Source of the DNA: an uncultured Clostridia bacterium
GTDB taxonomy: Bacteria > Bacillota > Clostridia > Oscillospirales > Acutalibacteraceae
Direction of reading: 5' to 3'
Assembly: GCA_905235625.1 (NCBI GenBank)
Contig: CAJOLX010000005.1
Location: 1-48,546 of the forward strand
Length of the DNA: 48,546 bases
Positions 17,983 through 26,577 of this stretch are shown here, one piece after another; the stretch's first letter is position 1; each line of letters opens with the position of its first letter. Both the position numbers and the translations under genes were made by a program. The notes under the pieces were generated by a model that did no database searches, was not told the DNA's origin, and was given only the letters and a program-made list of their open reading frames with translations.

Positions 17983-19704
17983 TTACTTATTCTTACCGAG
18001 CTTTATGGAATTGATCCAGTCGGTTATGGTCTTAATGATCTTGTTAAAGAAGTTTTCGATAAGGTTGCCGTAAGAAACTACAAGCTCGGAAACTTCGCCT
18101 TTAACAACAGTGCCTACTGCCGACGCAACGGCGGAAGGAGTGACTGCGTTGTAAGCGGGATATACGTAATCGGCGCTGAAGGAATAAGCTTCGGCTTCGC
18201 CGCCGTTAACAACGCTGTATTCATATCCGTTTGCAAAAGCGGTGTTGAACTCTATGGAGGTTTCGGGACCTACCGCAACGGTGGTGAAGGAATAATCCTC
18301 GATAATACCGTTCTCGATAACGTAGAGAATGAGAGTTGCGAGAGCGTCGTCGTCGGAATAAATCTTAACGTCACGGCCTGCCGCTACAAATCCGGTCTTG
18401 ATATAAGTGCCGGCAGCGGAGTTTGCGGTTACGGTGAAGTAGCCGTCATCGCCGGAAACGGTTACGGGAGTTTCGCCGAAGAGCTTGGTGTTGCCCACTT
18501 TAACGGTAGCAACGGTGTTCACCTGGATGATGGAATCAACGGGAACATAGGTCGCTATATCGGTGTTGAAGAGCACGTCCTTGGCAAGAGCAAGGAAAGC
18601 AAGCTCGGCAGCTTCGTTGATGGTAACGTTGTAGTTGATCTGATTCTTGACCATGCCTACAACGCCTTCGTTCTGAGCAAGCTTGAGGTTGTAAAGGGTC
18701 TCCGCTCCGCCCTGTCTGAGAGCAAGAAGAGCGCCGATCGCAAACTCATAAAGCTCTGCGTCGCCTTCGCGGGATGCTTTCTTGGCATAGCTTGAAGCGG
18801 CGGCTTCTACAAAGAACGTGGTGTAGAGCTGATCCATAAGAACATACTGATCGCTGGTGTTCCACAGAACGTCCGCAGCGCTCTTGCCGATGTCATAAAC
18901 CTTGAGGGCAACAGCGGTGTAAGCGTTGGTGTCTGCGGCGATGCGGGCAGCGGTGGTGAGCACGTTGGAAGCGGTGAAGCCGGTCGCTTTCGCGATTTCG
19001 CCCTTGATAAGGCTCTCGATGCTGCCGTCAATGTCTGCGATGAGGTTTCTGCAGGCAGTCACTACGACGTCGTAGCTGGTTACGGACGCAACGTAGTTAA
19101 GGAAATCCTTGTAGTATTCATTCGCAGCCTGAACGGAGAGAATCTTGGCATAAGCCTCGATAACGTCGTCTCTCTCTTTCTCATAGAGATTGCCGAGTTT
19201 TATGGCGCTGTTGATGTACTTGAAAGCTGTATTCCACTCGGAAGAAGTGAGCACGTCGGAAATCTCAACATAGCTGTTTACCTTCTGGAGAAGGTCATTG
19301 ATGTCGGACGCGGTCTTGAGAACTTCAAGAATCTCGTGGAACTTGGACTCGCCGATGTTGGCGTCGATCTTCTCAATGAGAGATACAAGCACCTGCTCTG
19401 CGGTTTCAACGGAAACGCTCTTGTCAAAACCGTTTTTCCATGCATCGTCATAAAGAGCGAAGATGGTGTAGGTAAGCATGGATCTTGAGAGATTTTCATT
19501 ATTCTCCGCTACATACTTCCAGTGAGCCGAGCTCTCGTTGCTGGTGAGCTCCTCAAGAACGGGCGCAAAATTCTCCTTCCACGCAGAGGTCTTCTCGGCG
19601 GCGGTGTAGCTTGCGGCTTCTCCATCGTCTGCAAGAGCGATGAAGGGAACGCAGCCGATAACCATTACAAGCGCAAGGACAACTGCCAAAACTTTCTTTG
19701 ACAT
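17983..19704 (-). CDS. Secreted protein of unknown function
   Basis: The mature frame starts at the ATG at 19704 (MSKKVLAVVLALVMVIG), with AAGGAAA at proper spacing; the frame is open 13 codons further upstream but lacks a ribosome site there. The protein has 573 residues, with a signal peptide to about residue 25 (IALADDGEA). The rest is mostly helical and Ala/Glu/Asn-rich up to about residue 390, followed by a beta-rich stretch containing VTVSGDDGYFTV. It ends in an amphipathic aromatic helix (NFFNKIIKTITDWINSIKL). There is no anchor, sorting motif or enzyme motif. It stands alone between its own consensus promoter and terminator, which suggests an abundant exported product. I do not recognise the family. 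Confidence 0.85.
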   Translation of the reverse strand: MSKKVLAVVLALVMVIGCVPFIALADDGEAASYTAAEKTSAWKENFAPVLEELTSNESSAHWKYVAENNENLSRSMLTYTIFALYDDAWKNGFDKSVSVETAEQVLVSLIEKIDANIGESKFHEILEVLKTASDINDLLQKVNSYVEISDVLTSSEWNTAFKYINSAIKLGNLYEKERDDVIEAYAKILSVQAANEYYKDFLNYVASVTSYDVVVTACRNLIADIDGSIESLIKGEIAKATGFTASNVLTTAARIAADTNAYTAVALKVYDIGKSAADVLWNTSDQYVLMDQLYTTFFVEAAASSYAKKASREGDAELYEFAIGALLALRQGGAETLYNLKLAQNEGVVGMVKNQINYNVTINEAAELAFLALAKDVLFNTDIATYVPVDSIIQVNTVATVKVGNTKLFGETPVTVSGDDGYFTVTANSAAGTYIKTGFVAAGRDVKIYSDDDALATLILYVIENGIIEDYSFTTVAVGPETSIEFNTAFANGYEYSVVNGGEAEAYSFSADYVYPAYNAVTPSAVASAVGTVVKGEVSELVVSYGNLIENFFNKIIKTITDWINSIKLGKNK

Positions 19705-19767
19705 GGTTGTTTTCCTTCTTTCTCGAAAATTAAATGCGCGCAAAAATACGCATTTTTACTTGTAACT

Positions 19768-19796
19768 ATTATAATATAATACGGGCATTTGTTCAA
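19768..19796 (-). promoter_or_regulatory. Sigma-A-type promoter of the secreted-protein gene
   Basis: Read on the minus strand: -35 TTGAAC (19791-19796), a 17-bp spacer, and -10 TATAAT (19768-19773). It lies about 60 bases before the start at 19704. Confidence 0.85.
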
Positions 19797-19845
19797 CAGT
19801 GAATTATGAACAAAATTTTAACTCAAAATTAGGCAATTGTTACAT

Positions 19846-19896
19846 ATAAAAAAGCATTGCGTCCGTCGGAAAAACCGTGATTTTCCCGACAGACGC
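19846..19896 (-). terminator. Terminator of the rpe-to-folK operon
   Basis: On the minus strand, GCGTCTGTCGGGAAAA pairs with TTTTTCCGACGGACGC (two G-U pairs) around a six-base loop, and AATGCTTTTTTA follows. It lies just after the stop of the 56-aa gene. Confidence 0.85.
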
Positions 19897-19913
19897 CGTT
19901 TATTTTTCGCTTT

Positions 19914-20084
19914 TCAGTTTTGCTTTCTGACTATTCCGTATTCGTCATACGGGTCGTAAAACGGGCATTCGCGCGAGCCGCTTTCGTAAAATCTGTAAAG
20001 GTCGTCCTCGTCAACGTTTGCCGAGCAATAATATTCCTCCGCCTCATCGTCATAGTCATAATGCGAGCAGCTGTCACATATCAT
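19914..20084 (-). CDS. 56-aa Cys-rich acidic protein (DUF6472-like)
   Basis: The protein has 56 residues. The start is an ATG at 20084 with GGAGG 10 bases upstream, and it overlaps the end of folK by 11 bases, so it is translationally coupled. The sequence begins MICDSCSHYDYDDEAEEYYC, has DEDDLYRF and ECPFY in the middle, and ends DEYGIVRKQN. The four Cys (CxxC, then two single Cys, the last in E-C-P) suggest a small metal-binding or redox-sensitive fold. From memory this matches the small clostridial family DUF6472, in which spacing and the final VRKQ are conserved; no function is known for it. It is the last gene of the operon. Confidence 0.8.
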   Translation of the reverse strand: MICDSCSHYDYDDEAEEYYCSANVDEDDLYRFYESGSRECPFYDPYDEYGIVRKQN

Positions 20085-20589
20085 CTTCGCTTACCTCCGG
20101 TATTACGAGCTCGTAATCCGTTTTCACAACTCCGCTCTCGCCGATTTCTCTCAGAGACGGCCCGAAAAGAAAGCCGAGCGCTCTGCCTGACGGAAAAATA
20201 TCGGAAAGCGGCTTCATGACGAACGCTCTGTTGAGTATCTCGGGATGAGGCACTCTCATTTCAAAGCTGTCGGAGCGGAAATTTTCATAGAGCAGCAGGT
20301 CAAGGTCGATAATTCTCGGCCCGTTTTTCCTGTTTCTCACTCTGCCCATCGCCGCCTCTATGCCGAGGCAGCCTCCGAGCAGAACGGCGGGGCTTGTGAC
20401 CGTATCTACTAAAATAACGGCGTTGTAAAATTTGTTTTGCTCTTCAAAGCCTACGGGGTCGGTTTCGTAAACGGACGAGCCGGCGATTATTTTAACGCCC
20501 GGCAGCCTTGAAACCGCCCTTATCGCGCAGTTTAAATTATCTATCCTCGTGCCCATATTGGTGCCGAGGGCTATAACGGCTTTACTCAT
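20074..20589 (-). CDS. folK: 6-hydroxymethyl-dihydropterin pyrophosphokinase
   Basis: It transfers pyrophosphate from ATP to 6-hydroxymethyl-7,8-dihydropterin, giving the substrate of FolP. The protein has 171 residues. The start is an ATG at 20589 (MSKAVIALGTNMG) after AGGAG. Family marks visible: ALGTNMG at the N-terminus, the middle SSVYETDPVG and Q-NKFYNAV, and the signature R-N-x-x-G-P-R-I-I-D-L-D-L-L-L with the metal-binding D-L-D, then RVPHPEI-x-x-R-AFV. The end of folB overlaps its start by 8 bases, so the genes are coupled. The enzyme is standard and of normal length. Confidence 0.95.
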   Translation of the reverse strand: MSKAVIALGTNMGTRIDNLNCAIRAVSRLPGVKIIAGSSVYETDPVGFEEQNKFYNAVILVDTVTSPAVLLGGCLGIEAAMGRVRNRKNGPRIIDLDLLLYENFRSDSFEMRVPHPEILNRAFVMKPLSDIFPSGRALGFLFGPSLREIGESGVVKTDYELVIPEVSEDDM

Positions 20590-20956
20590 TAAGCTCACTC
20601 CTGTTAAGAGAAATCTCAACCGCCATATATTCAAAATCGAGCTTTACGGGAGCGTCGGGCTTTTTGAGAAGAATATTAACCTCGTCAAGCGTTTCAAAGC
20701 GCTCGAGAAGCCCTTTCGCCACTCTGTAAGCCGCCCTTTCGAGCAGGTCGTTTTTTTCGCTCGTGAATATTTCCACCGCCGCCTTCGCGATTTTAGCGTA
20801 GCTGACGGTGTCGTCTATGCAGTCCGTCACGCAGGCTTTTTTAAGCGGCGTAAAAGCGGTTATGTCCATCACGAAATTCTGCCCGAATTCCTTTTCCTCC
20901 GGGTTCACTCCGTGATAAGCGTAAATTTTAAGCCCTTTGACAATTATTTTGTCCAT
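20582..20956 (-). CDS. folB: Dihydroneopterin aldolase
   Basis: It cleaves 7,8-dihydroneopterin to 6-hydroxymethyl-dihydropterin and glycolaldehyde in folate synthesis. At 124 residues it has the usual FolB length. Family marks are I-x-x-YAYHGVNPEEKEFGQNF near the N-terminus with the substrate-contacting Glu and Gln, the TVSYAKIA stretch, LLERAAYRVA, and the Lys of the KKPDAP motif. The start ATG has GGGAAG upstream. It lies 28 bases after folP and overlaps folK by 8 bases. Confidence 0.94.
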   Translation of the reverse strand: MDKIIVKGLKIYAYHGVNPEEKEFGQNFVMDITAFTPLKKACVTDCIDDTVSYAKIAKAAVEIFTSEKNDLLERAAYRVAKGLLERFETLDEVNILLKKPDAPVKLDFEYMAVEISLNRSELNE

Positions 20957-20984
20957 CTGTCTTCCCTTTCCGAAAAAGCCGCCC

Positions 20985-21809
20985 TCAGGCGCGCCTTAAA
21001 GCCCTGTCGGCAAACGCCGCCGCGCGAACTGCGTTAGGCACGTTGTGCACTCTTATTATGTCCGCTCCGCCGGCTATGGCAAGCGTGTTTGCCGCCGTTG
21101 TTTCAAGCTCTCTTTCTTCGGGCGCGAACAAGCCGTCGGGGTCGGTCATTCTCTTTCTCGAAACTCCCGCGAGCAGCGCCGTGCCGGTGAATTTGAGCAG
21201 ATTAAGACCTTTGAGTATCTCGTAATCGTTCTCACGGCTCTTGCCGAAGCCGAAGCCCGGGTCAAGGCAGAGAGAGGATCTGTTTAAATCGAGAGCGTGC
21301 GCTTTTTCGAGGCATTCGAGGAAAAAGCTCCTCACCGCAATGAGAGCGCCGTCGGGGTATTCCGCCTGCTCGCTTGCCGACGACGGATTATGAGTGACGA
21401 TGTAGCCCGCGCCGTATTTTTTCGCGAGGCGAACCATATCTTCGTTCATTTTTCCGCTTACGTCGTTTATTATCACCGCGCCGTTTTCGAGCGCGAATTC
21501 GGCGCATTCGGGGTAAAACGTGTCAACCGAAACGGGAACGCTCACCCTGCCCTTGATTGCCGAAAACACTTCCTCAAGCCTTTTGAGCTCTTCGGCGTGG
21601 GTTAGAGTTTCGCTGCCCGGCCTCGTGGACTGAGCGCCTATATCGAGAATGTCGGCACCCTGCTTTTCGGCGTCAACAGCCTTTTGCAGAGCGGTTTCGG
21701 GCGTGTTGAATTTGCCGCCGTCCGAGAATGAATCCGGCGTGTAATTGAGAATTGCCATGACGTAGGTCTTTTTGCCGAGCGGCATGGTAAATTCGCCGCA
21801 TCTGAACAT
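20985..21809 (-). CDS. folP: Dihydropteroate synthase
   Basis: It condenses hydroxymethyl-dihydropterin pyrophosphate with p-aminobenzoate to dihydropteroate; this is the sulfonamide target. The protein has 274 residues. The start is ATG 21809 (MFRCGEFTM), overlapping the folE stop by one base (TAATG). Visible motifs: MAILNYTPDSFSDGG (pterin/pyrophosphate loop), DIGAQSTRPGS (second loop), PVSVDTF, INDVSG, LDPGFGFGKS-x-x-N, the SRK in GVSRKR, and a final R-V-H-N-V. All catalytic loops are complete and nothing suggests drug-resistance insertions. Confidence 0.96.
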   Translation of the reverse strand: MFRCGEFTMPLGKKTYVMAILNYTPDSFSDGGKFNTPETALQKAVDAEKQGADILDIGAQSTRPGSETLTHAEELKRLEEVFSAIKGRVSVPVSVDTFYPECAEFALENGAVIINDVSGKMNEDMVRLAKKYGAGYIVTHNPSSASEQAEYPDGALIAVRSFFLECLEKAHALDLNRSSLCLDPGFGFGKSRENDYEILKGLNLLKFTGTALLAGVSRKRMTDPDGLFAPEERELETTAANTLAIAGGADIIRVHNVPNAVRAAAFADRALRRA

Positions 21810-22372
21810 TATTCCCTGCCTCCCGTCAGCAGAGAAAGCGCCTCGGCTCTCGTCTTCGCGTCGTTTCTCATTATGCCTCTGAGGGCGGAGGTGCGGGTCT
21901 GAGAGCCCGAGGCTCTCGCGCCTCTCATGGTCATGCAAAGATGCTCCGCCTCTATCACCACGGCGACTCCCTGCGGATGCATGGATTCGTCAAGAAAATC
22001 CGCTACCTGACTTGTAAGCCTCTCCTGAAGCTGCGGCCTTTTGGCAAAATCGTCAACTATTCTCGCAAGCTTTGACAGCCCTATGACCTTGCCGTCCGAG
22101 GGGATGTAAGCAATGTGAGCTTTGCCGATAAAGGGCAAAAGATGATGCTCGCACATGGAATAAAGAGGTATGTCGCGCACTATGACCATCTCTTCGTTCC
22201 CTTCGTCAAAGAGCTTCAAATGGCGTTTGGGGTCGCTCTCGAGCCCGGAGAAAATCTCTTCATACATGCGCGCCACTCTCGCCGGAGTTTCAACGAGCCC
22301 GGGCCTGTCCGGGTCCTCGCCCACGGCGATAAGTATCTCTCTGACGGCGTTTTCGATTCTTTCTTTATCCAT
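21809..22372 (-). CDS. folE: GTP cyclohydrolase I
   Basis: It converts GTP to 7,8-dihydroneopterin triphosphate, the first step of folate synthesis. The protein has 187 residues. The ATG at 22372 (MDKERIE) follows GGGGGAA; a TTG eight codons upstream has no ribosome site and overlaps the previous gene. Family marks are [22 protein letters not shown], the zinc/active-site motif [33 protein letters not shown], and [11 protein letters not shown] with the third zinc-ligand Cys. It has the length of typical type IA enzymes and starts the folEPBK set inside the larger operon. Confidence 0.96.
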   Translation of the reverse strand: MDKERIENAVREILIAVGEDPDRPGLVETPARVARMYEEIFSGLESDPKRHLKLFDEGNEEMVIVRDIPLYSMCEHHLLPFIGKAHIAYIPSDGKVIGLSKLARIVDDFAKRPQLQERLTSQVADFLDESMHPQGVAVVIEAEHLCMTMRGARASGSQTRTSALRGIMRNDAKTRAEALSLLTGGRE

Positions 22373-22388
22373 AGCGAATTCCCCCTTG

Positions 22389-23552
22389 TCATTCAAAAAT
22401 CAGCGTCAGCGTAAACAGCTCGTCATCGTCGTAATAGCCCTTGAGCTTTTTGACGAGCGACTTGCCGTCCGTCGCCTTTTTGCCGCTCAATATGGCGGAT
22501 AAACGGTATTCTTCTATAAGCTGCTTATGGGCGGCGTAATATGATTTTTCGTTTGAAAAGCTAATCTGTATCTGCCTTTCGCCCGCTCTGTATTGCGAGG
22601 CTATTTTGCTCGCGAGGTCCGCTTCGTTGACCCTGCCGTAATCCGAATAAACAAGGCCCGTGGCGGAGTAATAATTTTCGCTGTTTGAAGTGCAGCTTAC
22701 GTCAATTGAAAAATCGGAATGATTTTTGCTTATCACTTCGTCCGACACGTTGAAATAAGTGTAAAGCCTTACGGACGAGCCCTTGTCGGTAAGGGGATCG
22801 TCCCAGGTGCAGTCAAGATGATACCAGCTGCCGTTTACGTTAACGACGTTCCACATGTGCGAGCCGCCGCTCTGGCGCGATGACGACGCCTGACCGCTTA
22901 TGACGGCGTTTTCTATGCCGACCCTGTCGAGCAAAAGCTTTGCCGCCTTTGAATAGCCCTCGCACGCGGCAACGTTATTGACGAGGCTGCCGTAAACGGA
23001 CGAGTAAACGTACTCTTTGTCTTCAATCTTATAGTTGCAGTGATCGACGATCCAGTTGTGAATTTCAAGCTCCGTCTGCCACTGATTGTCAATATCGGTA
23101 AGCCCCGCTATTATCGAGTCGCACACGGCGTCTATCTCCGCCTTCTGCTTTTCGTATTCGCTCTTGTCTATGATATATTCTACCGAGAAAAAGTCGTTCC
23201 ACAGCTCTGCCGTAACGGAGCATTTTCTGCCGATAAAAAACAAATCGGGGTTGTCGTAAAGCAGAGCTCTGAAAACGTTGTCAAGAGACTCCTCGTCAAC
23301 GTCCGGCACGAGAATTTTGTCGGGCATATCGTAGATTTTGTCGAGTATCATATTGTAAGCCTGCTTTTCAACGGAAGACAGCTTCTCATAATATAGCTTA
23401 TAGGGGCTTCCGTTTGAGCTCGGCGCGGGCGGGTCGGTTGTGTAGTTGTTTATGACCGGAAACGTGAGGTCGGGAAAATTGATTTTAAGGCTTATCAGCG
23501 ACAGGATTATGACCGCTATCGCGATAACGACCGTTCTTTTTTTATTCTTCAT
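22389..23552 (-). CDS. Membrane-anchored transglutaminase-like protein
   Basis: The protein has 387 residues. One N-terminal membrane segment (about 7-24) precedes a Pro/Ser linker, so the rest should face outside. A helical region (about 55-165) leads to a transglutaminase/protease core with the triad visible: Cys in [12 protein letters not shown], His in GGSHMWNVV and Asp in [11 protein letters not shown]. Bacterial members of this type are thiol hydrolases or transamidases on peptides and cell-wall proteins; the substrate is unknown. The ribosome site is weak, 16 bases after the previous stop, and it precedes folE by 16 bases in the same unit. Confidence 0.85.
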   Translation of the reverse strand: MKNKKRTVVIAIAVIILSLISLKINFPDLTFPVINNYTTDPPAPSSNGSPYKLYYEKLSSVEKQAYNMILDKIYDMPDKILVPDVDEESLDNVFRALLYDNPDLFFIGRKCSVTAELWNDFFSVEYIIDKSEYEKQKAEIDAVCDSIIAGLTDIDNQWQTELEIHNWIVDHCNYKIEDKEYVYSSVYGSLVNNVAACEGYSKAAKLLLDRVGIENAVISGQASSSRQSGGSHMWNVVNVNGSWYHLDCTWDDPLTDKGSSVRLYTYFNVSDEVISKNHSDFSIDVSCTSNSENYYSATGLVYSDYGRVNEADLASKIASQYRAGERQIQISFSNEKSYYAAHKQLIEEYRLSAILSGKKATDGKSLVKKLKGYYDDDELFTLTLIFE

Positions 23553-23568
23553 ATTTCAATTCGTCGGT

Positions 23569-24441
23569 TTATTTCTTCCCCGTAAGTTCGCTTTCGGAAA
23601 GGCAGACGTTGACCTTTGCCATTCCGTTTTCAAAAATGTAGTTTACAGTGTCGATTTCGGAGCGGTAGTCAACAATCGTGAAATCGGTGGTGACCGAATT
23701 CGCGAGCTTTGAATAAATCGCGTCCGTTTTTGCGGCGTTTGAGCCCGTGAGCACAGTGCGGAATATTTCTGCGAGCACGTCGCTTCTCACGCTTATGTTT
23801 TCGCCCTGACCGAATCCGAGCCAGAGCAGATATTTATAGAGAACGTCCCCCTTCATCGTGTTGACTCCTTCAATGAGGAAGAGGTTGAATTCTTCTCTGT
23901 ATTCCACTTTCTCGGGCACCGAAAAGGTTATTCCGCCGAAATAATTTATCATCGCTTTAAAGCCGGACGCCTTGCAATACATGGACTTGCTGATTTTTAT
24001 GCCGTATTCCTTTTCAACGGCGTCAACAAGCTCGTCGTGACCGCGCGTGCGGCAGATGTAGTTAAAGCTAACGTTTTCGCCCGAGCGCGAGGCGACTGTC
24101 TGAACGGACGGAGCGTAAAAATTGAAGGTCCTCTGAGGCAGTCTCACCTTCACTATCCACAAAAGGGTCATGTCTCCGCTCTCGTCGTCGGTGCAATAGA
24201 GCAGATAATACTTGTTGCTTGCGGGAATATCCGGCTGCTCGGAGGTTTTTTCTTCCTCGGCGGAGGTCATTACCTCTCCGCTGAGCGCCGAACGCAAATC
24301 AAAATCGTTCTTTGTGAGTATGACGAGCACGGAGCCTGCAAGCACGAGAATCAGCGCCGCGGCAATCGCCGCAGCTATCGGCTTGTTGAGAGCTTCGCCT
24401 CTCTTTTTTTCGGTTTTGAACGGTGAATTCGCGTTCTTCAA
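23569..24441 (-). CDS. LCP (LytR-CpsA-Psr)-like protein, degenerate
   Basis: The protein has 290 residues. A TTG start at 24441 sits 5 bases after the amylase stop with only a weak ribosome site. The N-terminus is cytoplasmic and basic, with one membrane segment (about 22-42) and then an outside domain. The stretch EYGIKISKSMYCKASGFKAMINYFGGITFSVP follows the LCP pattern (tE..yGI.I..Y..v...gF..lid.lGGI.f.vP) that makes teichoic-acid or glycan ligases. However, the canonical IPRDT region reads FYAPSVQTV, so the key Arg/Asp are missing, and the later R-rich helix is weak. It is probably non-catalytic or has a different role in the envelope. Confidence 0.6.
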   Translation of the reverse strand: MKNANSPFKTEKKRGEALNKPIAAAIAAALILVLAGSVLVILTKNDFDLRSALSGEVMTSAEEEKTSEQPDIPASNKYYLLYCTDDESGDMTLLWIVKVRLPQRTFNFYAPSVQTVASRSGENVSFNYICRTRGHDELVDAVEKEYGIKISKSMYCKASGFKAMINYFGGITFSVPEKVEYREEFNLFLIEGVNTMKGDVLYKYLLWLGFGQGENISVRSDVLAEIFRTVLTGSNAAKTDAIYSKLANSVTTDFTIVDYRSEIDTVNYIFENGMAKVNVCLSESELTGKK

Positions 24442-24446
24442 TTATA

Positions 24447-26294
24447 TCACTGCTCTTTTATCAGAATTGCCGCCGTTACGCCGTCAAGATAAAGGTCTCT
24501 GCCTTCGATTTTTTCACCCGTTAAAGAAACGAACCCTTCGCACGGCAGCGTATAAACTATGGGGTGATTGTTTCTGTTTGCAACGGTCATCACGCTTTCG
24601 CCCTCGCCGCGCCTCTCGTAAGCAACGCAGCCGAGGCAGGAGGAAACGGGCACGAATTCTCCCTCTTTGAAAACGGGGTGCTCTTTTCGGAGTTTTCCGA
24701 GAAATCTATAGTGAGCGAGCAGCTCCCCGTCCTCTTTGCCGTAGGGATAACAGCCTCTGTTGAAGGGGTCAACTCCCCCGCTCTCGCCGACCTCGTCGCC
24801 GTAATATATGCACGGGATGCCCGGCAGGGTAAACTGCATGGAAGAAACGAGCTTCAAAAGCTTTTTGCCTCTTTGGGTTTCCTCCTCGGTCATTTCACCC
24901 GAATATCTGTTTGCGCCGTCGGACGAATAGCCCTCGAGAGTGCCGAGGCGGTTAAGAATTCTGCACGTGTCGTGAGTGCCGACGTGATTCATAAGGCAGT
25001 CCACGGCGCATTTCGGATAATTCTCGCAAATTTCAAGAATTCTGTCGTTAAAGCCCTCGGCTCTTGAGCTCACGGCAAACCAGACGAGCGCGTCGGCAAA
25101 CGGATAATTCATCACGCTGTCAAGCTGCCTGCCCTGAAGGTATCTGCGCCTTTCGCCGTAGCTTATCTTGCAGGAGGCGTCCTCCCACACCTCGCCCAGA
25201 ATGAGCGCGTCGGGGTCGGTTTTTTTGACCGTTTGCCTTAAAGAATCGAGGAATTTATCCGGCAGTTCGTCCGCAACGTCAAGCCTCCAGCCGCGGGCGC
25301 CGAGCTTTTGCCATTTCTCAAGTATTTTAGAAATGTAGGCGATGTAACCGTCGTTATTTTCATCCGTTTCGGGCAAAATGTCAACACCCCACCAGCACGA
25401 ATATTTATCGGGATATTCCGTGAAGCGGTACCAGCCGAAATACTCGGAATCGGGGTCGTTATAAGCTCCGCCGTCGCCGAATGCGCCGTTTTTGTTGAAA
25501 TATTTGCTGTTGGCGCCTGTGTGGCTGAACACTCCGTCAAGGATTACGTCTATGCCTCGCTTTTCGGCTTCTTTGCAAAGGCGCGTGAAATCGCTCTCGT
25601 CGCCGAGCAGCGGGTCGGGCTTTTCATAATCCGCCGTGTCGTATCTGTGGTTGGATTCCGCAAGGAAAATCGGGTTAAGATATATGCACCCTACGCCGAG
25701 GCTCTCAAGGTAATCGAGCTTTGACTCTATGCCTTTGAAATCGCCTTTAAAAAAGTCGTAGCGAGTGATTTTGCCCTCGCCGTTCGGCTCCCACATCGGC
25801 TTTCCGCCCCAGTCGTCTCTGAGAACGCGGGAAGAAAAATCTCCGCTTTTCTCTTCGCCCGAAAAACAAAATCTGTCGGGAAAAATCTGATAAATAACGG
25901 AGCCCTTCAAGCGGTCGGGTGTGGCGAAATCCTTATCGTAAACGGTAAAGAAAAAGTCCTGCCCTTCGGACGAAATCATGCCCACGCTGCCGTAAGCCTT
26001 CGTTATGAAATTCTGCGAATAGCTGTTGAATATGCAAAAGCGGTAAAAATACAGCCCCGCTTCGCCTGCGGTGAAGCTTGCTTTCCACCATTCCTCGCCG
26101 CAGCCTTCGTCCCTTTCCCACTGCATCCTAACGTCTTCATAAAAGCCGTTTTCGGTGTGGATTTTCAAAAAAGCGGAGTTGCAGCCGAAGGATTTGGGAA
26201 GCACTATTCTGAACGTCAGCTCCGTGCCTTCTTCAACGGCGCCGAACGGATATTTATGATAAGTTCGGGATGAAATGTAAGGTATGAAATCCAA
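24447..26294 (-). CDS. GH13 alpha-amylase family hydrolase (neopullulanase/cyclomaltodextrinase-like)
   Basis: The protein has 615 residues. An N-terminal beta domain (about 1-120) is followed by the TIM barrel starting at VIYQIFPDRFC (about 133). GH13 conserved regions are visible: DVILDGVFSHTG (region I), GWRLDVADE with the nucleophile Asp, LILGEVWED with the acid Glu, and LMNHVGTHDT with the third Asp, then GIPCIYYGDEVG. QIFPDRF and the N-domain point to the GH13_20 type that cuts maltodextrins inside the cell. There is no signal peptide. The start is a TTG at 26294 with AAAGG about 10 bases upstream, inside the end of the previous gene (41-base overlap). It is unusual company for Rnf-like and folate genes. 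Confidence 0.9.
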   Translation of the reverse strand: MDFIPYISSRTYHKYPFGAVEEGTELTFRIVLPKSFGCNSAFLKIHTENGFYEDVRMQWERDEGCGEEWWKASFTAGEAGLYFYRFCIFNSYSQNFITKAYGSVGMISSEGQDFFFTVYDKDFATPDRLKGSVIYQIFPDRFCFSGEEKSGDFSSRVLRDDWGGKPMWEPNGEGKITRYDFFKGDFKGIESKLDYLESLGVGCIYLNPIFLAESNHRYDTADYEKPDPLLGDESDFTRLCKEAEKRGIDVILDGVFSHTGANSKYFNKNGAFGDGGAYNDPDSEYFGWYRFTEYPDKYSCWWGVDILPETDENNDGYIAYISKILEKWQKLGARGWRLDVADELPDKFLDSLRQTVKKTDPDALILGEVWEDASCKISYGERRRYLQGRQLDSVMNYPFADALVWFAVSSRAEGFNDRILEICENYPKCAVDCLMNHVGTHDTCRILNRLGTLEGYSSDGANRYSGEMTEEETQRGKKLLKLVSSMQFTLPGIPCIYYGDEVGESGGVDPFNRGCYPYGKEDGELLAHYRFLGKLRKEHPVFKEGEFVPVSSCLGCVAYERRGEGESVMTVANRNNHPIVYTLPCEGFVSLTGEKIEGRDLYLDGVTAAILIKEQ

Positions 26295-26565
26295 GGTTTA
26301 TCTGCCTTTCGCCGAAAAGCATCCCCGAGCCTTTTATGACGGCTTCAAGGGGTGTTTCGGATATTTTCAAAAACACGTCCGTGATGAAATAGCCTATGTA
26401 AATGAGAGCGAGAATGCAAAGAATAATGAGGATTATGCTCGTTATTTTTCGCCTCAGAGCTTTGGCCGCATAGTCGGAATGCGTGCCGAATGACTGAGTG
26501 AATTCCGTGAGGCTCTTTCTCTGAGAGGGTCTTAACGCTTTCTCGCTTTTTTTGCTTTTTTTCAT
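26254..26565 (-). CDS. Small single-pass membrane protein
   Basis: The protein has 103 residues. The ATG at 26565 has AAGGAGG 6-7 bases upstream, a strong site. The N-terminus is very basic (KKSKKSEK, RPSQRK), a hydrophobic segment spans about 43-68 (ITSIILIILCILALIYIGYF), and the C-terminal ~35 residues hold TPLEAVIKGSG. It lies 12 bases after the rnfA-like gene and overlaps the amylase start by 41 bases. It matches no family I know. Its position directly after the Rnf-like trio makes it a candidate extra subunit, which is inference only. Confidence 0.75.
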   Translation of the reverse strand: MKKSKKSEKALRPSQRKSLTEFTQSFGTHSDYAAKALRRKITSIILIILCILALIYIGYFITDVFLKISETPLEAVIKGSGMLFGERQINLGFHTLHFIPNLS

Positions 26566-26577
26566 TCGTCCGCCTCC

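Noticed and set aside
17923-18795. A long plus-strand frame opposite the secreted-protein gene
   Set aside because: The minus-strand gene has signal peptide, promoter, ribosome site and terminator; the plus frame has none and begins in the terminator.
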